From contig JAMOAW010000016.1 in the NCBI GenBank assembly GCA_039908535.1, positions 1-64,000 of the forward strand: a stretch of 64,000 bases of DNA. The letters run 5' to 3'. How positions within the stretch are numbered: the first letter of the stretch is position 1; every line of letters begins with the position of its first letter. Position numbers and translations under genes: made by a program. The notes under the pieces are model-generated. The model worked only from the letters and a program-made list of their open reading frames with translations. It made no database searches and was not told the DNA's origin. Positions 44,618 through 53,125 of this stretch are shown here, piece after piece. Origin of the DNA: JAMOAW01 sp039908535. Its GTDB lineage: Bacteria; Pseudomonadota; Magnetococcia; Magnetococcales; JADFZT01.

Positions 44618-45034
44618 ATTTCGCGCACATTTCGCTTTGAGGCCTCCCACCGCCTTCCTTATCATGATGGCAAATGCCAACGTTTGCACGGTCATTCGTA
44701 TCGTCTTGAGCTGGTTTTTAGCGGTTCTCCTCACCCCCCCCAAGTGACACAACCTGGATCTGGGTTTGTGGTAGATTTTGGCGTGTTACATCGTTTGGTT
44801 CAGGAGGAGTTGATTCACCCCTACTTAGATCATCACCACCTCAACGACGCCATACCTGAATTGCCTTATCATTCAGTGGAATATTTGGCGGCTTGGATTG
44901 CAAAATGGTGTTTAATGTATTTAGAAGGGAGGCCCGAACTGGCTGGAGCACAGTTATTGCGGGTACGCTTATGGGAATCGGACCGTTCTTGGGCCGAAGC
45001 CGATCGAGAAGATCCCGCCCGCATGGGCATATAG
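44618..45034 (+). CDS. queD: 6-carboxytetrahydropterin synthase without a canonical start codon
   Basis: A QueD protein of the queuosine pathway that converts 7,8-dihydroneopterin triphosphate to 6-carboxytetrahydropterin. Zinc-binding His residues occur in FRFEASHRLPYHDGK and LHGHSYRLEL; DFGVLHRLVQ, LDHHHLND and the Glu-containing LRVRLWES follow. The frame is open from 44594 (after a TAA) but has no ATG, GTG or TTG before the conserved FEASHRL. ATA (44612, with GGAAAG six bases upstream) or ATT (44618) are the only candidates. The TTG at 44684 would remove an essential zinc ligand. queE follows 21 bp later. Confidence 0.8.
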   Translation: MSRTFRFEASHRLPYHDGKCQRLHGHSYRLELVFSGSPHPPQVTQPGSGFVVDFGVLHRLVQEELIHPYLDHHHLNDAIPELPYHSVEYLAAWIAKWCLMYLEGRPELAGAQLLRVRLWESDRSWAEADREDPARMGI

Positions 45035-45055
45035 AAAATCTCTTTCTTTCATTGA

Positions 45056-45706
45056 ATGGATACCGATTCATTGCCCCACACCCAAGATCGATTTCCCATT
45101 TGTCACATATTTGCTTCTATCCAAGGAGAAGGATATTGGGTGGGCCGTCCCATGGCTTTTGTACGGGTCTGGGGTTGTCCTCTCTCCTGCGCTTGGTGCG
45201 ATGAACCCTTACACAGGGATCCACAAGCGGTTCAATATCTGACGGCCCAAGAAATTCTCACTCACGTGCAACGAGTGGCCCCTGGCATTCCCAATCTGTT
45301 GCTCACGGGCGGCGAGCCATTGGCTGTGGCTGGTTTGCAACACTTGGTAGCGTGTTTTAAACAGGCCGGATATTGGTTAGCCATGGAGAGCAGCGGCATT
45401 GGTGGGGAGGTGCCTCAAGGTTTAGACTGGCTGACCCTCTCCCCCAAACCCCACCACCCTCCCCCCGCATCCATCCTGGCACAAGCGCAGGAGATTAAAT
45501 TTATTGTCGATGCCCATCCCTCCCCAACCTTTCAAGCGATCATCAACCAACAAGCCCAACACCATCCCCATGTTTGGGTGCAACCCAAAGCGCGCGGTTC
45601 GGAAATAGATCCGCACGCCGTCGCCCGCTGCGTGGAGATGGTTTTGGCAGGAGCAGGAAAGTTACGACTCTCCCTTCAGGTACATAAATGGATCAAAATC
45701 GCCTAA
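45056..45706 (+). CDS. queE: 7-carboxy-7-deazaguanine synthase
   Basis: A 216-residue radical SAM enzyme that turns 6-carboxytetrahydropterin into 7-carboxy-7-deazaguanine for queuosine or deazapurine modification. The N-terminal IFASIQGEGYWVGRPMAFVR, the cluster motif CPLSCAWCD (CxxxCxxC) and LLTGGEPLA are diagnostic. Only queD and queE are present; queC and queF are not in the window. Its end overlaps thiE by 19 bases. Confidence 0.95.
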   Translation: MDTDSLPHTQDRFPICHIFASIQGEGYWVGRPMAFVRVWGCPLSCAWCDEPLHRDPQAVQYLTAQEILTHVQRVAPGIPNLLLTGGEPLAVAGLQHLVACFKQAGYWLAMESSGIGGEVPQGLDWLTLSPKPHHPPPASILAQAQEIKFIVDAHPSPTFQAIINQQAQHHPHVWVQPKARGSEIDPHAVARCVEMVLAGAGKLRLSLQVHKWIKIA

Positions 45707-46320
45707 CCCTTCCCCGTTTCATGCTGATCACCGACCGCCACGTGTGTCCAAATCTGGAAGATGGGGTGGCTGCTGGCGTGGCTGGTGGAGCGGATCATGT
45801 TTTATTGCGGGAGAAAGATCTCTCTACAGCCGAACTCCTGGTTCTGGCCCAACGGATTCATCCGCGGATACAACAAGAGGGAGGTCGGTTGTTGATCCAT
45901 ACCAACCTTACCGTAGCCTGGGCGGTAGGGGCGATCGGCGTACATCTACCGAGTGTTGGTGGGCCATCGACGTGGGAGGTCAGAAAAAAAATGGGACCAG
46001 AGTTGCTCTTGGGCCGATCTTGTCATACCGTGGAACAAGCGCAACAAGCTTTGACAGAAGGGGCCGATTATGTAACCATCTCCCCCGTTTTTCCAACCCG
46101 TTCCCACCTGGAGAGTGTCGCACTCGGCCTGGATCGTTTTGCCTGGATGTGTCAACACATTCCGGGAACTGTTTTGGGTTTAGGTGGCATTCAAGCCGAT
46201 AATGCCGCCTCTGTTTTGGCTGCTGGAGCCAAAGGTGTGGCCTGTATCCGCGGGGTGCTGGATGCCCAAGATCCAAAGTCTGCCGCCAAAAAAATGGTTT
46301 CTGCTTTTGGAAAAAAGTGA
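45688..46320 (+). CDS. thiE: Thiamine-phosphate synthase
   Basis: A 210-residue TIM-barrel protein of the ThiE/TenI family. It has MLITDRHVCPN, ADHVLLREKDLS, the phosphate-loop regions LLGRSCHT and YVTISPVFPT, and GLGGIQADNA near the C-terminus. ThiE joins HMP-PP and thiazole phosphate to thiamine phosphate. TenI-like family members can be inactive; here most motifs look intact. It overlaps queE, so the que genes and thiE share a transcript although the pathways differ. Confidence 0.85.
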   Translation: MDQNRLTLPRFMLITDRHVCPNLEDGVAAGVAGGADHVLLREKDLSTAELLVLAQRIHPRIQQEGGRLLIHTNLTVAWAVGAIGVHLPSVGGPSTWEVRKKMGPELLLGRSCHTVEQAQQALTEGADYVTISPVFPTRSHLESVALGLDRFAWMCQHIPGTVLGLGGIQADNAASVLAAGAKGVACIRGVLDAQDPKSAAKKMVSAFGKK

Positions 46321-46408
46321 AAAATCATTTTTATTGAGCGAAAAATCTGTTAAGTTAATCTCTTAAAGGTTCGGTTTGACAATAAACAAACCAGGAGAAA
46401 ACAATATT

Positions 46409-46726
46409 ATGGCCTCCAATTTACACTATTCTTTGGATGAAGCAAACCAAACCGCGACGTTGACACTCTTGGGGGAGATCACCATTCAACACGCCACAGA
46501 ACTCCACTCTCTGCTTGTCCAGGCGGTCCAACAGGTGAACCATTTGGAGATTAATTTAAAAAATTTATCTAAAGCAGATCTTTCTACCGTGCAGTTGCTC
46601 TGTTCAACCTATCGGCAAATGAAAGGCAATGGAAAAAATTTTTTGTTTGCAAAGGATGTATCCGATGCTTTTCTGAAGCTGATAGAGGCTACTGGGTATA
46701 AAGGGTGTTTGGAGGGAATTTTATAA
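46409..46726 (+). CDS. STAS-domain protein
   Basis: A 105-residue single STAS domain (ATLTLLGEITIQHATELHSL; a conserved DLSTVQLL where anti-sigma antagonists have the Ser/Thr). ATG at 46409 has AGGAGA about 11 bases upstream. It is placed before cheY-cheA-cheB-cheR, where such STAS proteins often tune a chemosensory array. An A-type repeat begins eight bases after its stop and separates it from cheY. Confidence 0.82.
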   Translation: MASNLHYSLDEANQTATLTLLGEITIQHATELHSLLVQAVQQVNHLEINLKNLSKADLSTVQLLCSTYRQMKGNGKNFLFAKDVSDAFLKLIEATGYKGCLEGIL

Positions 46727-46734
46727 AATTGTTC

Positions 46735-46891
46735 TATGTATCGGAAAAACAAAAATCAAGACCTTGGGGGGCGGAGAACCGCCCCCAATCCCCCACCCTT
46801 TTCTTTTAATACTTAAAAAAAAGAGGGGGTCTGGGGGATTCATCCCCCAGGGTTTTGATTTTGACTTTTTTGCCCGTAGGGCATTATGTTC
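46735..46891 (+). repeat. A-type multi-hairpin repeat
   Basis: A full plus-oriented copy between the STAS gene and cheY, starting TGTATCGGAAAAAC and ending GCCCGTAGGGC. cheY has its own strong ribosome site just downstream. Confidence 0.85.
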
Positions 46892-46914
46892 AAAAAATAA
46901 GGAGAATAAAATCG

Positions 46915-47280
46915 ATGGGTAAAAAAATTATGACGGTAGATGACTCTTCTAGTGTTCGTCAGATGGTCGGTTTAACCCTCAAAGGGGCGGGCTATGACGT
47001 GACCGAAGGGGTAGATGGTCAAGACGCTCTCAATAAATTAAAAGCCACCCAAGTGGACATGGTGATTACCGATCTCAACATGCCCAACATGGACGGCATT
47101 ACCCTCATTAAAAATTTACGCGCCCTGCCCCAATATAAATTTACCCCGATCGTTATGTTAACGACCGAATCGCAAGCTGGACGCAAACAAGAAGGTAAAG
47201 ATGCGGGTGCCACCGGATGGATCGTCAAACCCTTTAAACCAGATCAATTGCTTGGCGTAATCGCGAAAGTTCTTGGATAA
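46915..47280 (+). CDS. cheY: Chemotaxis response regulator CheY
   Basis: A 121-residue receiver domain. The acidic pocket is in TVDDSSSVRQ, the phospho-accepting Asp is at about residue 53 in ITDLNMPNMDG, and the switch region has VMLTTES and the conserved Lys in IVKPFKPDQL. AAGGAGA lies before the ATG. It is followed by cheA after 15 bases. It should be phosphorylated by CheA and act on the flagellar motor or another output. Confidence 0.93.
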   Translation: MGKKIMTVDDSSSVRQMVGLTLKGAGYDVTEGVDGQDALNKLKATQVDMVITDLNMPNMDGITLIKNLRALPQYKFTPIVMLTTESQAGRKQEGKDAGATGWIVKPFKPDQLLGVIAKVLG

Positions 47281-47295
47281 CAGTGAAAGGTAGGG

Positions 47296-49419
47296 GTGAC
47301 AGTGGAAATTGATACGAGTGCCTACACGGAAGAGGCCTACGAGCTTCTCTCAGAATTGGAAGACTCCTTATTAGAACTAGAGGAGTCTCCAGGGGATCAA
47401 GAACTAATTGGCCGTGTTTTTCGTGCCATGCACACGATCAAAGGCTCAGGGGCCATGTTTGGGTTTGACGAAGTAGCGGCCTTTACCCATGAGGTAGAGA
47501 CCGTCTTTGATATGGCGCGTAATGGAACCATTCGAGTCACCAAAGAACTCATCGACTTAACCTTAGCCGCTCGCGATCAAATTCGCGCCATTCTGGATGC
47601 TTCAACAGGTGGTCAAGCCTCGGATAAGGTCAAGGGTCAAAAGATTATTGATCGACTGCGCGCCCTAGTGCCTAAGGGAGATGGCAGTGGTGCTCCTGCG
47701 ACTTCTGCTGTTGCCAGCAGCAAAGAAAAAAAAGAGACGAAAGAGGATCTGCACTCCTACCGTATTCGCATAAAACCGGTTTTAGAGCTTTTTGCCAATG
47801 GCACCAATCCGGTTTTATTATTAAACGAACTCGCAGAAATGGGGACATGCCGTATTGTAGCTTTTTATGATGCCTTACCCGATCTTTCCGAATTGGATCC
47901 CGAGAAATGTTACACCTCCTGGGAGGTATTTTTAACCACCGCAGCGGATGAAAACGCCATTCGAGATGTTTTTATTTTTGTTGATGACCAGTGCGAACTC
48001 AACATTCGTCTCTTAGATGAAGAGGAGAATCTTGATCAAGAGGGTGGTGATGTTAAAAAACTTGGGGAGATTTTGGTTCAACGGGGTGATCTCTCTCCTG
48101 ATGCCCTTGCGCGGGAACTAAAACCACTGGGCACACGTCTGGTAGAATCGGGGGTGGTTTCCGAATCTAAAATAAAGGCGGCTCTGACAGAACAGCAAGT
48201 TGTACAAGAAAAACGGGACCGCAACGCCAAGGCCGATGCTTCAGCCAGTGTTCGCGTTCCCTCCTCTCGATTGGATACCCTGGTAGATTTGGTCGGGGAG
48301 TTGGTGACGGTTCAGGCCCGTTTGACACAAACGTCGGTCTCTTTAGGGGATCATACCCTGGTATTGATCTCTGAAGAGGTGGAGCGTTTAATTTCTGAAT
48401 TGCGCGATAACACCATGAGTATCCGCATGTTGGCCATTGGCACCACGTTTCAAAAATTTAAACGTTTGGTGCGCGATTTATCCACGGAACTGGGTAAACA
48501 GATGGAGATGACCACTGAAGGCGAAGATACCGAATTGGATAAAACGGTTATTGATCAACTCAACGATCCTTTGGTACACATCATTCGCAACAGCATTGAT
48601 CATGGCGTAGAATCCCCTGAACAGCGCATAAAGGTGGGGAAGCCGGTTGTCGGTCGGATCCATTTAGCGGCCATTCACTCTGGAGCCAGTGTTTTGATTC
48701 GGGTAGAAGATGATGGCAAAGGTTTAGATCCCAAATTATTGCGCACCAAGGCTATTGAAAAGGGGATTATTGCACCAGATGCCGAGCTAAGTGACAAAGA
48801 GGCGTATCAACTTATTTTTGGGGCGGGTTTTTCCACTGCGGAAAAGATCACCAATGTCTCTGGACGTGGGGTAGGAATGGACGTGGTGCGTCGCTCCATT
48901 GAGGCGTTGCGGGGCACCATTGATGTACAGAGCGAACTGGGTAAAGGGACGGTCATCACCCTTAAATTACCCTTGACGTTGGCGATTATTGAAGGATTAT
49001 TGGTCACCATTGGAGGAGAATATTTTGTTTTGCCTCTTGCTGCGGTTGAAGAGTGTGTTGAGTTATCCCGCCAAGATGTAGAGCGCGCCCATGGCCGTCA
49101 TGTGATTAATGTTCGTGATGAGATTGTTCCCTACATTCGAATTCGTGAACGATTTAATATGACCGATGCCTCTCCTGATGTCGAGCAAATTGTCATTTCT
49201 GAAGTAGATGACAAGCGGGTTGGATTTGTTGTAGATAGTGTTATTGGTCAACATCAGACGGTGATTAAATCGTTGGGCAAAACCTTCCAGCACTCCGAGG
49301 AGTTTTCTGGGGCAACCATCCTTGGCGATGGCACGGTGGCGTTGATATTGGATTTAGGAAAAATGGTCCGTTACGTTGAGATAGAGCAGTCTAATGAGAT
49401 GCTGGCAGCCGCAACGTAA
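47296..49419 (+). CDS. cheA: Chemotaxis histidine kinase CheA
   Basis: A 707-residue CheA. The HPt domain has the phospho-His at residue 46 in RAMHTIKGSGAMFG. A middle region of about 170 residues (about 150-320) contains a module around SYRIRIKPVLELF and two KKLGEILVQRGDLS-like segments. The P3 dimerisation, the P4 kinase (NSIDHGVES, DDGKGLD, GRGVGMDVVR) and a CheW-like P5 domain follow. No separate cheW or receptor gene is in the window. Start GTG at 47296 or the next in-frame GTG at 47302; both have a usable AGG-rich site. Confidence 0.95.
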   Translation: MTVEIDTSAYTEEAYELLSELEDSLLELEESPGDQELIGRVFRAMHTIKGSGAMFGFDEVAAFTHEVETVFDMARNGTIRVTKELIDLTLAARDQIRAILDASTGGQASDKVKGQKIIDRLRALVPKGDGSGAPATSAVASSKEKKETKEDLHSYRIRIKPVLELFANGTNPVLLLNELAEMGTCRIVAFYDALPDLSELDPEKCYTSWEVFLTTAADENAIRDVFIFVDDQCELNIRLLDEEENLDQEGGDVKKLGEILVQRGDLSPDALARELKPLGTRLVESGVVSESKIKAALTEQQVVQEKRDRNAKADASASVRVPSSRLDTLVDLVGELVTVQARLTQTSVSLGDHTLVLISEEVERLISELRDNTMSIRMLAIGTTFQKFKRLVRDLSTELGKQMEMTTEGEDTELDKTVIDQLNDPLVHIIRNSIDHGVESPEQRIKVGKPVVGRIHLAAIHSGASVLIRVEDDGKGLDPKLLRTKAIEKGIIAPDAELSDKEAYQLIFGAGFSTAEKITNVSGRGVGMDVVRRSIEALRGTIDVQSELGKGTVITLKLPLTLAIIEGLLVTIGGEYFVLPLAAVEECVELSRQDVERAHGRHVINVRDEIVPYIRIRERFNMTDASPDVEQIVISEVDDKRVGFVVDSVIGQHQTVIKSLGKTFQHSEEFSGATILGDGTVALILDLGKMVRYVEIEQSNEMLAAAT

Positions 49420-49504
49420 TCCACTCAACGTCGTTTATAAATCAGGTACCACGACGATAACAGTATGACACACAAAAAAAGATTCATTCTGGAGCCAAAA
49501 GGGT

Positions 49505-50653
49505 ATGAGTAACAAAATTCGTGTATTGATTGTAGATGACTCTGCTGTTGTTCGTCAGACATTGGACCAAATACTCTCCTCAGATCCAGATATAGAAGTG
49601 ATTGGACATGCGCAGGATCCTTTTGTTGCTGCGCAGAAAATTCAATCCATGGTTCCAGATGTCATCACCCTAGATGTTGAAATGCCGCGGATGGACGGCA
49701 TTACTTTTTTGCAAAAAATCATGTCTCAGCACCCCATTCCAGTGGTGATGTGTTCTACATTGACAGGGGCCGGAACTGAAACGGCACTTAAAGCCATGGA
49801 ATATGGTGCGGTAGAGATCATTACCAAGCCCAAGTTGGGGACCAAGCAATTTTTAGAGGAGTCACGGATTCGGATTTGTGATGTGGTCAAAGCCGCCGCA
49901 CAAACCAGAGTAGGTCGGCTAGGTCGCGGTGCGCCCCCTCCCCCACCCCCTGCCCCTGCCCCCTCGACGGAGCCCAGCAGTTTGAGTAGTCGTCGCTCTT
50001 TTAGTACAACGACCGTTGCCCCCAAATTAACAGCGGATGCCGTGTTAGCCAAACCAGACTCCTCCTCTATGGCGATGATGCAAACCACGGAGAAGGTGGT
50101 GATTGTTGGGGCCTCTACTGGGGGGACGGAGGCGTTGCGGGTTTTTTTGGAGGGTTTACCAGCCAATGCCCCTGGAATTGTAATTGTGCAGCACATGCCA
50201 GAAAATTTTACGCGGGCCTTTGCCGAGCGCCTAAATACGTTGTGTCAAATTACGGTCAAAGAGGCCAGCAACAATGACTCAGTGGTTCGTGGTTGCGCCT
50301 TGATTGCGCCTGGCAATAGACACACTTTATTAAAACGAAGTGGGGCGCGTTATTTTGTTGAGGTGAAAGATGGACCTTTAGTCAGTCGACACCGTCCATC
50401 GGTAGATGTGCTGTTTCGTTCGGCGGCCCGTTATGCGGGAAAAAATGCCGTAGGCGTGATTATGACAGGCATGGGGGACGATGGGGCACGGGGCATGCGG
50501 GAGATGAAAGAGGCTGGTGCGACCAATATTGCGCAAGATGAGGCCTCCTGCGTGGTATTTGGGATGCCCAAAGAGGCCATCAAACATCAGGGAGTAGATC
50601 ATATTTTGCCATTGGGGAAAATTGCTGATGAGGTTATTCGTCTCTGCAAATAA
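49505..50653 (+). CDS. cheB: Chemoreceptor glutamate methylesterase CheB
   Basis: A 382-residue protein. The receiver domain has VDDSAVVRQTL and the phospho-Asp at residue 57 in DVEMPRMDG. A proline-rich linker (about residues 140-160) leads to the methylesterase domain with the catalytic Ser in GASTGGTEALR, His in IVQHMPENFT and Asp in MTGMGDDGARG. It removes methyl groups from receptors, opposing CheR encoded next. Confidence 0.95.
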   Translation: MSNKIRVLIVDDSAVVRQTLDQILSSDPDIEVIGHAQDPFVAAQKIQSMVPDVITLDVEMPRMDGITFLQKIMSQHPIPVVMCSTLTGAGTETALKAMEYGAVEIITKPKLGTKQFLEESRIRICDVVKAAAQTRVGRLGRGAPPPPPPAPAPSTEPSSLSSRRSFSTTTVAPKLTADAVLAKPDSSSMAMMQTTEKVVIVGASTGGTEALRVFLEGLPANAPGIVIVQHMPENFTRAFAERLNTLCQITVKEASNNDSVVRGCALIAPGNRHTLLKRSGARYFVEVKDGPLVSRHRPSVDVLFRSAARYAGKNAVGVIMTGMGDDGARGMREMKEAGATNIAQDEASCVVFGMPKEAIKHQGVDHILPLGKIADEVIRLCK

Positions 50654-50678
50654 TCTTTATTGGCATGGATAAAGAGCA

Positions 50679-51563
50679 ATGATGCAGTTTGGGCGATCAG
50701 AGAATGATTTCAATGCGAACACGACAATTTCTGATACCGAATTTCGTCGGTTGAGTGATTTTGTTTATACGCAATCTGGGATTGTTATTCCTGTTGGAAA
50801 AAAAAATCAACTGACAACGCGACTACAAAAACGAGTACGTATCGCAGGCTTGCGCTCTTTTTCTGAATATGTGGATTTATTGCTCAATTCAGATACGACA
50901 GAATCGGAATGGGTCCATTTTTTAGATCTTGTTACCAGTCAGAAGAGCGATTTTTTTTATGAGCCTGCCCATTTTGAATATTTAGCGCAATATGTTTTAC
51001 CAGAGATGATTAAAAATTATGGTTCTGGCGTGCAGCGTCCATTTATGATTTGGAGTGCGGGATGTGGAGCTGGGGAAGAATCATTTACGTTGGCAATGGT
51101 ATTGCAGGAGTTCAAAGAACATTTTCCTGGGATCAATTTTCGTGCGCAAATATTGGCTACCGACATTTCGCTTAAATCATTGGAATGCGGCAGAGAGGCC
51201 ATTTATGATGTGGATCGTATTAAGAATGTTCCGATTCAATTAAAACAAAAATATTTATTACGCAGCAAGGATCGCAAAAAGCAGTTGGTACGGGTCTCCC
51301 CGGAGTTACGCGATCTAGTAAGTTTTCGACGCTTAAATTTTATGGAGCGGGATTTTGGTTTACGGGAGAAGATGGACGTTATTTTTTGCCGTAATGTGAT
51401 TAAATATTTTGATCCTGCGACCCAGGAGCAATTGATAAACAAATGTTGCCAATATTTAATGCCGAACGGTTATCTTTTTGTCGGTCGTTCGGACTCCTTA
51501 GAGGAGTTGCACGTTCCAGTTTTTCAAGTTGCTCCAGCAATTTATAAAATGATTAGCAGTTGA
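50679..51563 (+). CDS. cheR: Chemoreceptor methyltransferase CheR
   Basis: A 294-residue SAM-dependent methyltransferase with the CheR N-terminal helical domain (LSDFVYTQSGIVI), then DLVTSQKSDFFYEPAHF, the SAM site WSAGCGAGEESFTLAMVL, and FCRNVIKYFD. One deviation: the usual NETYFFR-type segment here reads KSDFFYEP. It is the last gene of the che block; the tRNA gene follows about 90 bp on. Confidence 0.93.
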   Translation: MMQFGRSENDFNANTTISDTEFRRLSDFVYTQSGIVIPVGKKNQLTTRLQKRVRIAGLRSFSEYVDLLLNSDTTESEWVHFLDLVTSQKSDFFYEPAHFEYLAQYVLPEMIKNYGSGVQRPFMIWSAGCGAGEESFTLAMVLQEFKEHFPGINFRAQILATDISLKSLECGREAIYDVDRIKNVPIQLKQKYLLRSKDRKKQLVRVSPELRDLVSFRRLNFMERDFGLREKMDVIFCRNVIKYFDPATQEQLINKCCQYLMPNGYLFVGRSDSLEELHVPVFQVAPAIYKMISS

Positions 51564-51650
51564 AATGGGATCCGCAACGATTTTACTCTGAGAGTTTAGG
51601 CAGAAAGGGTTGACAGCCGCGTAAATCTAGGTAAAATCACACATGAATAA

Positions 51651-51727
51651 AGCGGGGTAGCTCAGTCGGTTAGAGCTGCGGATTCATAATCCGTGTGCCG
51701 GGGGTTCAAGTCCCCCCCTCGCTACCA
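51651..51727 (+). tRNA. tRNA with CAT anticodon (Met)
   Basis: A complete 77-nt cloverleaf with encoded CCA. The acceptor stem AGCGGGG pairs with CCTCGCT (one G-T), the D stem is GCTC/GAGC, and the anticodon loop is TTCATAA. The T stem is GGGGG/CCCCC with loop TTCAAGT. CAT in a TTCATAA loop could be elongator Met or, if lysidine-modified, Ile2; it lacks the mismatched first pair of initiator tRNA. Confidence 0.93.
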
Positions 51728-51743
51728 ATAAAAATAAGCAGTT

Positions 51744-51773
51744 ACGGCCACTTTCAAGGTGGCCGTTTTTGTT
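51744..51773 (+). terminator. Rho-independent terminator after the tRNA gene
   Basis: ACGGCCAC pairs with GTGGCCGT around a short loop and is followed by TTTTTGTTT. It starts 16 bases after the tRNA 3' end. Three imperfect GGGTTAC repeats follow at about 51776-51820, of unknown meaning. Confidence 0.85.
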
Positions 51774-51888
51774 TGGGGTTACGCTGGGGTTACAAAATTG
51801 CCAGGGTTACAAACCCCGTCAAGCCGCATAATAGGTGGGAGATTTTGAAAAAAAATGGGGGAAAAAGCGGGGAAAGAAAAAAGTTCAA

Positions 51889-52041
51889 GTATCGGAAAAA
51901 TAAAAATCAAGACCTTGGAGGGCGGAGCCCCCCCCCCCAGACCCCCTCTTTTTTTTTAAGTCTTAAAAAAAAAGAGGGGGTCTGGGGGATTCATCCCCCA
52001 GGGTTTTGATTTTGACTTTTTTGCCCGCAGGGCATCATGTT
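51889..52041 (+). repeat. A-type multi-hairpin repeat
   Basis: A full plus-oriented copy starting GTATCGGAAAAATAA. Its first GC hairpin is mutated to GGCGGAGCC plus a long C-run. It is followed at once by another copy in the same orientation. Confidence 0.85.
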
Positions 52042-52146
52042 CATGTATCGGAAAAATAAAGATCAAGACCTTGGGGGGCGGAGAACCGCCCCCCAATTCC
52101 CCCCACCCTTTTTTTTTAATTTTTTACCCGCAGGGCATCATGTTCA
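52042..52146 (+). repeat. A-type repeat with deletion, tandem to the previous copy
   Basis: A plus-oriented copy that keeps the GGGGGGCGG hairpin and the CCCGCAGGGC end but has lost the CTGGGGGATTCATCCCCCAG hairpin. It lies just past the 3' end of the cytochrome gene. Confidence 0.82.
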
Positions 52147-52156
52147 ACATCAAATA

Positions 52157-53095
52157 TTAGAGGGTATGACACGTCAAACAAAGGGTGCTATTTTGATTGT
52201 TAACCCGCAAAAAAGAGGGATTGATCTGGGCTCCGTGTGAAGGAGCAACCCCATGGGGATCGTGGCAAGAGGCACACTCAACCCGATAGCTGCTGCCGGT
52301 TTTGAGAAAACGCACTTCGTTGGAATCGGCTTTGTTGTTACCATTTTGATCATAAAAAGCCATAGTGGTTTGAGTGACGGTTGGATTGGCAAAATCGATC
52401 CCAATACGATTGGTGGGCAGGTCTACGCCAATAGGATGATCATTACGTAAATCGGTGCCAATATAAAACACTGTAAAATCATTGGCAAGATCCCCGTTGT
52501 GACAAGACATACATCCCATCGCCGAAGTATCCGGTGAAGATGTGCCCATAGCCGCATGTTTCGGAGCCTTGGTGGTTGTCGCTGTATTCACCCAGGAATC
52601 CAGAAAACTCTCTTGATGGCTGGTTTTGGATCCTTCACTATACCTTCCTGAACCCGGCATATTGACAATGGAATCAATGGCAACCGTGCCGTCATGACAG
52701 GAGAGGCAGGTGAGAGAACCAACGCCGGGTTGGTTGACAGCAGCGGTAAGAGTCGAGCTTCCCACTTGATCGTAAGTTTGATAGGTGTTGTTCTTAAAAG
52801 TGCGGTTCCACAGAGGGGCATCTATATTTTCGTTGGCTCCATGTGGCGTATGACAGTAGACGCACACTTCCCCATATTGATTGCGGACAGTGATCATGGC
52901 ATTTTGGTTAACATTACTTGAAAGGGATAAATTATGTCGCGTATTGGAAATGCCATCCCGATTTGTAAAATTTGTCGGAAAATCATCCGCTTGGACAGAA
53001 TAAATCCCACTACCAATGCCGAGTAAAACACCAAATTTGAGCCAAAGAGGGAGACGATTGTTTAAAATGATTTGAATAAAGCCGAGCCTTTTCAT
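52157..53095 (-). CDS. Five-haem c-type cytochrome
   Basis: A 312-residue periplasmic or secreted cytochrome with an N-terminal signal/anchor (LKFGVLLGIGSGIYSV) and five CxxCH haem sites: CVYCH (78-82), CLSCH (130-134), CMSCH (195-199), CASCH (274-278) and CLTCH (306-310). Several sites are followed by HG or DG, as in doubled-CxxCH multihaem families. Between the third and fourth sites DQNGNNKADSNE (249-260) has EF-hand-like spacing for calcium. It is 30 bp downstream of an NHL lipoprotein gene. A role in electron transfer is clear in kind, but the redox partner is not. Confidence 0.9.
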   Translation of the reverse strand: MKRLGFIQIILNNRLPLWLKFGVLLGIGSGIYSVQADDFPTNFTNRDGISNTRHNLSLSSNVNQNAMITVRNQYGEVCVYCHTPHGANENIDAPLWNRTFKNNTYQTYDQVGSSTLTAAVNQPGVGSLTCLSCHDGTVAIDSIVNMPGSGRYSEGSKTSHQESFLDSWVNTATTTKAPKHAAMGTSSPDTSAMGCMSCHNGDLANDFTVFYIGTDLRNDHPIGVDLPTNRIGIDFANPTVTQTTMAFYDQNGNNKADSNEVRFLKTGSSYRVECASCHDPHGVAPSHGAQINPSFLRVNNQNSTLCLTCHTL

Positions 53096-53125
53096 GAAAA
53101 ATTCCCCCTAAAATGTACTTTATTT

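Noticed and set aside
44684..45034. TTG at 44684 as the start of queD
   Set aside because: It would drop the conserved FEASHRL segment with a zinc-binding His; the conserved frame clearly continues upstream.
51651..51860. tRNA 3' end as an integration site of a mobile island
   Set aside because: There is no integrase gene downstream and no second copy of the tRNA end in the window; the next genes are a cytochrome and a lipoprotein.
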